DNA from: Rikenellaceae bacterium
GTDB taxonomy: Bacteria; Bacteroidota; Bacteroidia; Bacteroidales; Rikenellaceae
Assembly (NCBI GenBank): GCA_015059965.1
Contig: SUZM01000004.1
Coordinates: forward strand, 1-64,000
Direction of reading: 5' to 3'
DNA: 64,000 bases
Positions 41,455 to 49,517 of the stretch are shown piece after piece. Both the position numbers and the translations under genes were made by a program. The notes under the pieces are model-generated. The model ran no database searches. It had not been told where the DNA came from and saw nothing but the letters and a program-made list of their open reading frames with translations. Every line of letters begins with the position of its first letter. The stretch's first letter is position 1.

Positions 41455-41490
41455 ACTCCTTGCGAGCGCCAAAGGCGCATGGCAATCCTT
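41455..41490. repeat. Partial REP-like repeat (TTGCGAG...TGGCAATCC)
   Basis: ccTTGCGAGcgccaaaggcgcaTGGCAATCCtt. Confidence 0.55.
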
Positions 41491-41603
41491 GAAGAAAAAG
41501 GGGGGGGGAGGGGGTGAAGGCCTATCGATTAGCATAACGGGCGCTGACCCCAATGATGAGGTGTTATGCCTCCCCGAATAGAAGGGTCGTTACGGCCTCT
41601 ATA

Positions 41604-41638
41604 GATAAGCTGATAACTGATAATAGAAAACTGAAACG
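41604..41638. repeat. Short heptamer array (TGATAAC/TGATAAT/AGAAAAC), complement of the GTTATCA unit
   Basis: GATAAGC TGATAAC TGATAAT AGAAAAC TGAAACG. Confidence 0.7.
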
Positions 41639-41646
41639 AATTAGAT

Positions 41647-42405
41647 ATGTTTGAGATACTTCAATCTTACTATGACCCTACGATGAGCAATGGCTTTATG
41701 ATGGGGTCGGGCCACATGGGCTATTACCTGTTGGTCTTGGTGATCGGTCTGGTGGGTTATATTGTGCAGGCCCGCCTGCAGTCGGTCTTTGCCAAGTATT
41801 CAAGAGTCCTTGCTCCGGGCGGTATGACCGGGGCTGAGGTGGCAGAAAAGATGCTGCGGGAGAACCGCATCCACAACGTGAAGGTGACCCATGTGCAGGG
41901 ACACCTCACGGATCATTTCAACCCCTCGACCATGACGGTCAATCTGAGCGACAGTGTCTATCACTCGCGTTCGATCTCGGCTCTGGCCGTGGCCTGCCAC
42001 GAGTGTGGCCATGCCATTCAGCATGCCCAGGGGTACGCGCCGCTGGTGTTGCGTTCGCAGTTGGTGCCCATCGTCTCGTTTGCTTCGCGTGCGGCGCAGT
42101 GGGTGATCATCCTCGGTCTTCTGCTGATGGCCATGACCAACAACACGGTGGTCATGTGGGTCGGTATCGGGCTGATTGCGGTCTCTGCCCTCTTCTCGAT
42201 TGTAACCCTTCCGGTGGAGTATAACGCTTCGGCGCGTGCGCTGGCTTGGTTGGAGGGGTCGCGCACGTTGCAGGGTGCCGAGGTGGGCTACGCCCGTGAG
42301 GCGCTCAAGTGGGCAGCCCGCACCTACCTGGTGGCGGCGCTCGGAGCCATCGCCTCGCTCCTCTACTACCTGATGCTCGTCATGGGCCGTCGCGATAACG
42401 ATTAA
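41647..42405 (+). CDS. Zinc metallopeptidase, YugP-type membrane protein
   Basis: ALAVACHECGHAIQHAQGY (HExxH-like HECGH), TM helices. Confidence 0.92.
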   Translation: MFEILQSYYDPTMSNGFMMGSGHMGYYLLVLVIGLVGYIVQARLQSVFAKYSRVLAPGGMTGAEVAEKMLRENRIHNVKVTHVQGHLTDHFNPSTMTVNLSDSVYHSRSISALAVACHECGHAIQHAQGYAPLVLRSQLVPIVSFASRAAQWVIILGLLLMAMTNNTVVMWVGIGLIAVSALFSIVTLPVEYNASARALAWLEGSRTLQGAEVGYAREALKWAARTYLVAALGAIASLLYYLMLVMGRRDND

Positions 42406-42431
42406 CCCCGATTTTCTTCCGCGAAACCGAT

Positions 42432-44009
42432 ATGAAGAAGCCCCAAAACGACTATACGGAACGCAGCCTCACGGCCTCGTTGCTACTGATTGCCATCCTG
42501 GTGATCGTGAGTTTCATCCCTCCGGTGGAGGTGTGGGGCGTGGAGCTGCGTCGTGCCAACATCCTCTCGGAGTTTATCCGCTTCGATAGGGCGCAGAGCA
42601 CCTCTTCGGAGCTTGCCGAGGCCGAGGTGGAGGCCATCGAGGTCGATTGGGAGCAGATTGAGGAGGCGGTGGCCGAACCCCTCCCCGATCAGGTGCCCGT
42701 CGAACGCCACTATCGCTGGGTGACGGCCGACACACTGGCCCCCGTGAATCCCCTCCCGTGGCCCGACTCGCTGATGCGCCGTCCCGACCCCCGGGTGCGC
42801 ATCGAGGATTTCGACACGTTGGGGCAGGGGCTCTTCGACTCGCTCTACTCGAAACTCCTGACCCGCCGCCCTGTGCGCATCGCCTTCTTGGGCGATTCGT
42901 TTGTCGAGGGCGACATCCTCACGGCCGACCTGCGCGAGCAGCTGCAGCTCGCCTTCGGTGGTTCGGGAGTGGGCTTTGCCCCCATGGCTTCGCCCCTGAC
43001 GGGGTTCCGCCGCACGGTGAAGACCACCTCCAAGGGGTGGACCGCACACAACATCATGCAGTGGCCCAAATCCTCCGAGGAGGTCAAGCGCAGCTTCACG
43101 GTTGCCGGCTGGGTCTGCTGCCCGGTGGATGGAGCCTCGACCCGCTGGGAGGGGACGACCGCCCGCGAGCGGCTGGATCAATGCGATGGGGCCAACCTCT
43201 GGTTCCTGAGCCGCCGGGAGAGCCGCGTGGAGGTGGTGGTGAACGACTCCCTGCGCCGCACCTTCACCATTGAGGGCGATGAGTCCCTGCGGCGTATTGA
43301 GGTCTGCCACGAGGGGCTTCGCACCCTCGAGTGTCGCATCCTCTCGGGTGCCGAGGGCTTTGTGGGCTACGGAGCCCAGTTCTTCGGGCGCGATGGGGTG
43401 GTGGTCGATAACTACTCGGTGCGCTCGAATAACGGACGAGCCATCTTCTGGAGCTCTCCCTCGCTCAATGCCCAGCACCAGGCGCAGGTCCCCTACGACC
43501 TGGTGATCCTCCAATATGGCCTGAACATCATGCAACAGGGGGTGTTGGGCTACTCGAACTACAGCCGTCAGATCGAGCAGATGGTCGATTATGCCCGCCG
43601 CTGTTTCCCGGGAGCGGCGGTGCTGGTGATGGGGGTCAGCGAACGCTGGGTGAAGGGGGAGGAGGGCTATGCCCCGATGGATGCGCTGCCCCACATGCTC
43701 CGCAGTCAGCGCTCTGCCGCCGAGCGGTCGGGAGCCGCCTTCTGGTCCACGGGCGAGGCGATGCAGAAACTGGGGGGAATGGATGCCTTTGTGCGCAACG
43801 GATGGGCCGGTAAGGACTATACGCATATCAACTATGGTGGCGGACGACGCATTGCCACAGCCCTCTTCGAGGCCCTCTATGCCGACCTCTACGCCTATTG
43901 GCAGCGGGAGTCCGAGCAGCGTGTTCGTCGTCAGCAGGAGCAGCCCCTGCTCGAGAGCGGACTGATCGAAACCGAACTCTTCACCCCCTCCATGCAACTT
44001 ATCCCGTAG
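42432..44009 (+). CDS. Membrane-anchored SGNH/GDSL-type hydrolase
   Basis: N-terminal TM; IAFLGDSFVEGDIL block I; VILQYGLN; DYTHINYGG. Confidence 0.85.
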   Translation: MKKPQNDYTERSLTASLLLIAILVIVSFIPPVEVWGVELRRANILSEFIRFDRAQSTSSELAEAEVEAIEVDWEQIEEAVAEPLPDQVPVERHYRWVTADTLAPVNPLPWPDSLMRRPDPRVRIEDFDTLGQGLFDSLYSKLLTRRPVRIAFLGDSFVEGDILTADLREQLQLAFGGSGVGFAPMASPLTGFRRTVKTTSKGWTAHNIMQWPKSSEEVKRSFTVAGWVCCPVDGASTRWEGTTARERLDQCDGANLWFLSRRESRVEVVVNDSLRRTFTIEGDESLRRIEVCHEGLRTLECRILSGAEGFVGYGAQFFGRDGVVVDNYSVRSNNGRAIFWSSPSLNAQHQAQVPYDLVILQYGLNIMQQGVLGYSNYSRQIEQMVDYARRCFPGAAVLVMGVSERWVKGEEGYAPMDALPHMLRSQRSAAERSGAAFWSTGEAMQKLGGMDAFVRNGWAGKDYTHINYGGGRRIATALFEALYADLYAYWQRESEQRVRRQQEQPLLESGLIETELFTPSMQLIP

Positions 44010-44012
44010 CCC

Positions 44013-45518
44013 ATGCAACTCCCGTCGATAGAAGAATTTTGGAGCCGCCTGGTGCAGCTGCTGACCTACGATGCCCAGTCGCCGATGATCTTCAGCAGCG
44101 GCCTCTTCCTCTTTCTCTTTGCGGCCTTCCTGCTCCTCTACACGCGCCTGAAAAGTGCCCCCTCGGCCCGCATCCTCTATGTGGTGGCCTTCTCGCTCTA
44201 TTTCTACTACAAGTCCAGCGGCATCTACTTCCTGCTGCTGCTCTTTGCCTCGGTCAGCGACTTCATCCTGGCCCAACTCATCTACCGCTCGCGGGCTCTT
44301 GGCTTGCGCCGCCTGTGGCTCACGCTGAGTGTCGGCGTGAACCTCGGCATGCTGGGCTATTTCAAGTACACCAACTTCTTTGTCGAGATCGCCAACTCGC
44401 TGGTGGGGGACGGATTCCTGCAATTTCAGAACATCTTTCTGCCCGTGGGAATCTCCTTCTTCGTCTTTCAGTCGATGAGCTATACGATCGACGTCTACCG
44501 CCGAGAGCTGAAGCCCCTGGATCGCTGGATCGACTACTGCTTCTATCTCTCCTTCTTCCCGCAGTTGGTGGCCGGACCCATCGTCCGTGCCCGTGACTTC
44601 CTGCCCCAGATTCGCCAAAATCCGCTGCACATCACACGCGAGATGTTCGGCACAGCCCTCTGCCTGATCCTTACCGGACTCTTCAAGAAGGCCATCATCT
44701 CGGACTACATCTCCCTGAATTTCGTGGATCGCGTCTTCGACGAGCCGCTCCTCTACTCGGGCTTCGAGTGCCTGATGGCAATCTATGGCTACGCCCTGCA
44801 GATCTACTGTGACTTCTCGGGCTACTCCGACATGGCCATCGGTATCGCCCTTTTGATGGGCTTCCGCTTCCCCAAAAATTTCGATGCCCCCTACCGCTCG
44901 GCCACCATCACCGAGTTCTGGCGCCGCTGGCATATCTCCCTCTCCTCCTGGTTGCGCGACTACCTCTATATCTCGCTGGGCGGCAACCGCAAAGGAAAGC
45001 TCCGCACCTATATCAACCTGCTCCTTACGATGCTCCTGGGCGGCCTGTGGCATGGTGCCGCTCTGCGCTTCGTCCTCTGGGGCGGCCTCCACGGCCTGGC
45101 CCTCGCCATCCACAAGTGGTGGCTCTCCGCGGTGCCGGGAGCCAAGGCCCTGGGACGTGATATGCCCCTCTGGCGGCGCCTGCCCGCTACGCTGCTCACC
45201 TTCCATCTGGTCTGCCTCGGCTGGCTGCTCTTCCGTGCGGAGTCGATGCAGACCGTGGAGCTCATGCTCCATCAGATCCTCTTCGCCTTCGACCCCGCCC
45301 TCATTGCCCAGGTCGTTGAGGGCTACCTGCCCATCCTCCTTCTGCTGGCGCTCGGCTACCTCCTGCACCTGATGCCTCCTGCCGTCGATAACCTCTTTCG
45401 CCGGGTCGTATCCGCTGCCCCCTTGCTTCTCCAGGTCCTTTTGATCGCCTTTGTGGCCTGGGGAGTGATGCAGATAAAATCGTCGGATATACAACCTTTT
45501 ATCTACTTCCAATTCTAA
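44013..45518 (+). CDS. MBOAT family O-acyltransferase (DltB/AlgI-like)
   Basis: multi-TM; YCDFSGYSDMAIGIALLMGF; FWRRWHISLSSWLRDYLYI; LLGGLWHGAALRFVLWGGLHG. Confidence 0.95.
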   Translation: MQLPSIEEFWSRLVQLLTYDAQSPMIFSSGLFLFLFAAFLLLYTRLKSAPSARILYVVAFSLYFYYKSSGIYFLLLLFASVSDFILAQLIYRSRALGLRRLWLTLSVGVNLGMLGYFKYTNFFVEIANSLVGDGFLQFQNIFLPVGISFFVFQSMSYTIDVYRRELKPLDRWIDYCFYLSFFPQLVAGPIVRARDFLPQIRQNPLHITREMFGTALCLILTGLFKKAIISDYISLNFVDRVFDEPLLYSGFECLMAIYGYALQIYCDFSGYSDMAIGIALLMGFRFPKNFDAPYRSATITEFWRRWHISLSSWLRDYLYISLGGNRKGKLRTYINLLLTMLLGGLWHGAALRFVLWGGLHGLALAIHKWWLSAVPGAKALGRDMPLWRRLPATLLTFHLVCLGWLLFRAESMQTVELMLHQILFAFDPALIAQVVEGYLPILLLLALGYLLHLMPPAVDNLFRRVVSAAPLLLQVLLIAFVAWGVMQIKSSDIQPFIYFQF

Positions 45519-45648
45519 TGTTTTGTCGTGATAACACAGCACCTGCGGCACATCCTAAGAGAAACCGAAATGGGCAGTACGATTTAGTACAGCCCATCTC
45601 GGCTTCTCTTTACGATGCACCCCATCTGCGGTGTTCTGACAACAAAAC
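45519..45648. repeat. Family-B palindrome copy B2
   Basis: TTTTGTC...CCGAaATGGGCaGTACgatttaGTACaGCCCATcTCGG...GACAACAAAA. Confidence 0.88.
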
Positions 45649-45655
45649 GATTTTC

Positions 45656-45768
45656 GATTTTATGCGGCATATTTTGCACATCGCTGGCTTGTCCCGAATG
45701 GGCAGTACTCCAAGTACAGCCCATCCGAGCCACTCTGCGCGATGCACAAAATCTGCTCGCCTAAAATC
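45656..45768. repeat. Family-B palindrome copy B3
   Basis: GATTTTATGCGGCATATTTTGCACATCGC...GCGATGCACAAAATCTGCTCGCCTAAAATC. Confidence 0.93.
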
Positions 45769-45788
45769 AAAAAATGGGGTGGAGGGTC

Positions 45789-45885
45789 GTCTGTGGCATA
45801 TTTTGCACATCGCTGGCTTGTCCCGAGTGGGCAGTACTCCAAGTACAGCCCATCCGTGTCACTCTGTGTGATGCACTAAATCCCT
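45789..45885. repeat. Family-B palindrome copy B4 (tandem with B3)
   Basis: TGTGGCATATTTTGCACATCGCTGGCTTGTCCCGAGTGGGCAGTACTCCAAGTACAGCCCATCCG... Confidence 0.92.
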
Positions 45886-45932
45886 AAACCCACAAACAGC
45901 AGAACGGAATAATTAAAAAATTGTAAATTGAA

Positions 45933-46523
45933 ATGACTCCCACGTTTGACCACAACCTCTTTCTGGCCCTCAATTTTGATGGGGGAGCCTGCATGGACGG
46001 CCTAATGCTGACCGCCTCGGGAAAGCTGACCTGGGCCCCGCTCTACCTCTTGATTTTATGGTTGGTGTGGCGGCGCTATGGGTGGCGCAATCTGCTTCTC
46101 TTTCTCTTCCTGGCCCTCTTGGGGGTGGTGCTCACCGATCTGCTGGCCGGCATCTTCAAGCACTCGGGACCGCTCAAGCACCTCTTGCCCGACCTGACGC
46201 CTCGTCTGCGCCCGATGTATACCCCCGAATTGGAGGGGCTTGTCCATGTGGTTCGGCATGGCGGTCAGTATGGCACCATCTCGGCCCATGCTGCAACCAC
46301 CTGCTCGGTTGCTGTGTTGAGCGCTTTGGTCCTGCGCCGGTATTGGTTTACGCTCCTGGCCCTGCTCTGGGTGCTCCTGGTCTGCTACTCGCGCATCTAT
46401 CTGGCTTACCACTTCCCGCTGGATATCCTCTACGGCCTGCTGCTTGGTGTCGGAATTTCGCTGGCGACCTTCGCCCTCTTTCGTCGCTTCTCGCCGAAAT
46501 TTCAGCCCCAGGTGCGGGCATAG
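45933..46523 (+). CDS. PAP2-family phosphatase
   Basis: GQYGTISAHAATTCSVAVL; YSRIYLAYHFPLDILYGLLLG. Confidence 0.92.
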   Translation: MTPTFDHNLFLALNFDGGACMDGLMLTASGKLTWAPLYLLILWLVWRRYGWRNLLLFLFLALLGVVLTDLLAGIFKHSGPLKHLLPDLTPRLRPMYTPELEGLVHVVRHGGQYGTISAHAATTCSVAVLSALVLRRYWFTLLALLWVLLVCYSRIYLAYHFPLDILYGLLLGVGISLATFALFRRFSPKFQPQVRA

Positions 46524-46598
46524 TGGCGCTCTTTGAGGCAAAACAAAGGAGCGAAACCTCATTGTGGTTTTCGCTCCTTATGTTTGGGTGTGTGCCGG

Positions 46599-47339
46599 CT
46601 ATTTTACCCCCGCTAAAATCGAAAAATTCTCCATGCCGAAGAGCCGCTCGATATGGCCCTGGCGGATCATCTCCGCCGTGGGCAGGTGGTGCAGGTCGGG
46701 GCTCTCGATCAGGGCGATCGAGTCGCAGACCGAGAGGGCGATATCGAGTTCGTGAGTCGAGAAGAGGATGCACTTTCCCTCGTGGTGGGCCAGGTCGGCC
46801 AGCAGGCGGCAGAGTTCGTACCGGTTGGGCATATCCAGAAACGAGGTGGGCTCATCCAGGAGGATGATCGGGGTCTGCTGGGCCAGGGCCCGGGCAATCA
46901 TCACGCGCTGACACTCTCCGTCCGACATCTTGTCGAGTGTGCGCGAGGCGTAGTCGCTCATCCCCACGCGTTCGAGCGATTGCATCACCACCTTTTCGTC
47001 TTCGGGCTGCATGCGGCCGATCCAATTTGTGTAGGGGGCACGTCCCAGCGCCGTCACGTCGCGACACGAGAGGTTGGTGATGCGCACGCGCTCCGTGGTG
47101 ACCAGAGCCACCGTGCGGGCCAGCTCTCCGGGGGTGATCTCCCTGAGGCTGTGGCTGTTGAGCCGTATATCGCCCTCCGTGGGGGTGAGGAATCCGGTGA
47201 GGCTGCGCAGCAGGGTCGATTTGCCGGCTCCGTTGCGGCCGATCAGGGCCGTGATGCTTCCCGCGGCAAAGCGGGTCGAGACCTTCTCGAGCAGCAGGCG
47301 TGAGCCGTAGCCCAGGCTCAGGTTCTGGAGTGCTATCAT
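46599..47339 (-). CDS. btuD: Cobalamin ABC transporter ATP-binding protein
   Basis: GRNGAGKSTLLRSLTGFL; MSDGECQRVMIARAL; operon context under a cobalamin riboswitch. Confidence 0.9.
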   Translation of the reverse strand: MIALQNLSLGYGSRLLLEKVSTRFAAGSITALIGRNGAGKSTLLRSLTGFLTPTEGDIRLNSHSLREITPGELARTVALVTTERVRITNLSCRDVTALGRAPYTNWIGRMQPEDEKVVMQSLERVGMSDYASRTLDKMSDGECQRVMIARALAQQTPIILLDEPTSFLDMPNRYELCRLLADLAHHEGKCILFSTHELDIALSVCDSIALIESPDLHHLPTAEMIRQGHIERLFGMENFSILAGVK

Positions 47340-47342
47340 TGT

Positions 47343-48353
47343 TTATGCAATCGATTGGTTACGGATTACGACCCAGATCACGATCGGAATACCCAGCAGG
47401 GCGGTGATGGTGTTGATCGGCAGGGTCCAACACTTTGAAATGATGTCGCAGCAGAGCAGCACGGCACCTCCCGTGAGGGCGGCCCCGGGCAGCAGGACAC
47501 GGTGGTCGGCGTTTCGGAAGAGCATGCGCGTAAGGTGAGGCACGGCCAATCCGATGAAGCCGATCGGGCCGCAGAAGGCCGTCACGGTACCTGCGAGCAG
47601 GGTGGTGGAGAGGAGGATCAGGCGGCGCGAGCGGCGGATATCGAGCCCCATGGTTTGGGCATATTGTTCTCCGAGCAGCAGCAGGTTCAGGGGTTTGATG
47701 CTCCCCACGGCAAGCACGAGACCCAGGAGTACGGCCGGCAGGAGCAGGGCGAGGCGACCCCGGGTAACATCGCCCAGCGACCCCATGGTCCAGATCACGA
47801 ACGACTTGAGGGCCTCCTCGTGGCTCAGGTATTGCAGGATCTGCACCACGGCGCTCACCCCCGAAGAGAACATCATACCCAGGATCAGGATCACCATGAT
47901 ATCGCGGATGCGGTGGCTTACCGAGGCGATGATGCCCAGGATGAGGGCCGAGCCCAGCCAGGCCGAGCCGGCAATGCCGAGGGCCGAGCCGAGGCTGCTG
48001 CCCGAGAGCCCCACAAGGGGCATGCCCAGAATAAAGAGGGCCACGCCGAGGCTCGCTCCCGAGCTGATGCCCAGCACATAGGGGCCCGCCAGAGGGTTGC
48101 GGAAGAGGGTCTGCATCTGTAGACCGCTCACCGAGAGGGCCACACCCGCCAGAAGGGCCACGATGGCCTTTGTGAGGCGGATGTCGAGGATGATCATGCG
48201 GGTCGAGGCTTCGACGTCGCCCCCCGTGAGGGCCTGCCAGATCACCTTGGCCGGGATCGCAACGCCCCCCACCAGCAGGTCCGCCACGAAGAGCAGCGGA
48301 ACAACCACCGAGAGGAGCACGAAGATCCGTGATGTTCGCTTTTTTAAATCCAT
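47343..48353 (-). CDS. btuC: Cobalamin ABC transporter permease (FecCD family)
   Basis: RNPLAGPYVLGISSGASLGVAL; GPIGFIGLAVPHLTRML. Confidence 0.93.
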   Translation of the reverse strand: MDLKKRTSRIFVLLSVVVPLLFVADLLVGGVAIPAKVIWQALTGGDVEASTRMIILDIRLTKAIVALLAGVALSVSGLQMQTLFRNPLAGPYVLGISSGASLGVALFILGMPLVGLSGSSLGSALGIAGSAWLGSALILGIIASVSHRIRDIMVILILGMMFSSGVSAVVQILQYLSHEEALKSFVIWTMGSLGDVTRGRLALLLPAVLLGLVLAVGSIKPLNLLLLGEQYAQTMGLDIRRSRRLILLSTTLLAGTVTAFCGPIGFIGLAVPHLTRMLFRNADHRVLLPGAALTGGAVLLCCDIISKCWTLPINTITALLGIPIVIWVVIRNQSIA

Positions 48354-49516
48354 TACTTCAATTTGCGATAATATTCAAACTCATGCTCCGGGAGCAGCTC
48401 GGGGTGGAAGATGGCGATCAAATCGCGCAGCACCAGGTCGGGATTCATCACCCCCGACTCCCAGTAGTCGTTGCCCCCTCCGGCGTGGCGGCGCTTGTCG
48501 AAGTTGTAGACCTCGCCTCGCTGCACGCACGCTACGTCGGCAAATTTCGGGAATCGCTCCCGCAGCTCCTGAAGGCTTTGCACCTCACCCACGTTGAGCC
48601 AGATGTCGGCCTCGGCCGTGAGTCGGGCGGCCTCTTCGATGTCGATCGGCAGCGAGTGGTTGGCCGTGTTGCGCCGGTAGAGGTATTCGCCCCCGGCATC
48701 GCCAATCAGGCGGGCCACATAGCTCGTCGCGGAGGCCATGAACCACGAATCGGCATAGGGGGTGTTGATCATCACCTTCGGGCGGGGAGTTCGCGCCTCC
48801 GCAGCCAGCGCCTTCAGCTTCTTGTAGCGCTCCGGAATCTCGCGGAAGAGCTCCTCGCCCCGCTCGCGGCACCCCAAAAGTTCGGCGATCACCACCAGCC
48901 ACTCGCTCTTCCCGAGCGGATCCTCCTCCATGTACTCTCCGATATAGAGGTAGGGAATACCCAATTCGCGGAGCCGATGCTCCATGGCACTCGCTCCGGT
49001 AATGCCGTAGAGCAGCACCAGATCGGGACGCTGGGCAATCAGCCGCTCGTAGTCAATATTGCCGTCGTAGCCCACGTCGGCGATCCGGTCGCGGTGTTCG
49101 CGGATGGAGGGGTTGGCGATGAAGTCGATGCCCGATACCCCCACCACTCGCTCCACGGCGCCGAGTCTGTCGAGCATCGCCACATGGCTCGAGGACATGC
49201 AGACGATCCTGCGGGCCGCATCGCGCAATACGGGCCCCCGGTAGCCCTGGGGGATGGCCGCTTCGCCCCGGACAATGAAGAGCTGCTGCTCCTCGGCCCG
49301 CTCCCCCTGCCAGGGGGCAGGTATGCGGATCAGCACGCTTTCGCCCTCTCGGATTTGGGTGGTGTCGGAGGGGCCCAATATCGAAAACCCCGTGGCGTAG
49401 GTCGGGGTGTAGAGCGCGCGGGTGAAGTGCCCGAGTGTGGCCTGCTCACGGCTGCCACAGGCCGACAGCAGGAGCACCATGAGCAGTGCAAGGAGGTGAT
49501 ATCGACAGGTTTTCAT
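48353..49516 (-). CDS. btuF: Cobalamin ABC transporter substrate-binding lipoprotein
   Basis: LLLSACGSREQ lipobox; RIVCMSSSHVAMLDRLGAVERVVGVSG periplasmic-binding fold; start at 49516 inferred. Confidence 0.88.
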   Translation of the reverse strand: MKTCRYHLLALLMVLLLSACGSREQATLGHFTRALYTPTYATGFSILGPSDTTQIREGESVLIRIPAPWQGERAEEQQLFIVRGEAAIPQGYRGPVLRDAARRIVCMSSSHVAMLDRLGAVERVVGVSGIDFIANPSIREHRDRIADVGYDGNIDYERLIAQRPDLVLLYGITGASAMEHRLRELGIPYLYIGEYMEEDPLGKSEWLVVIAELLGCRERGEELFREIPERYKKLKALAAEARTPRPKVMINTPYADSWFMASATSYVARLIGDAGGEYLYRRNTANHSLPIDIEEAARLTAEADIWLNVGEVQSLQELRERFPKFADVACVQRGEVYNFDKRRHAGGGNDYWESGVMNPDLVLRDLIAIFHPELLPEHEFEYYRKLK

Positions 49517-49517
49517 C

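Noticed and set aside
42483-45551. 1022-aa minus-strand ORF antisense to the SGNH and MBOAT genes
   Set aside because: Shadow ORF from GC-rich sense codons. It spans two well-supported genes, has a low-complexity Gly/Glu/His-rich composition and no recognisable domain.
45610-45842. Short ORFs (66 aa and 60 aa) in the MBOAT-PAP2 gap
   Set aside because: They are translations of the family-B palindromic repeats (CAKYAT.. motifs on both strands), not genes.
46599-49516. Iron/siderophore ABC transporter interpretation of the FecCD-type genes
   Set aside because: The upstream cobalamin riboswitch, BtuG-like propeller and single TonB receptor make cobalamin the better-supported substrate.
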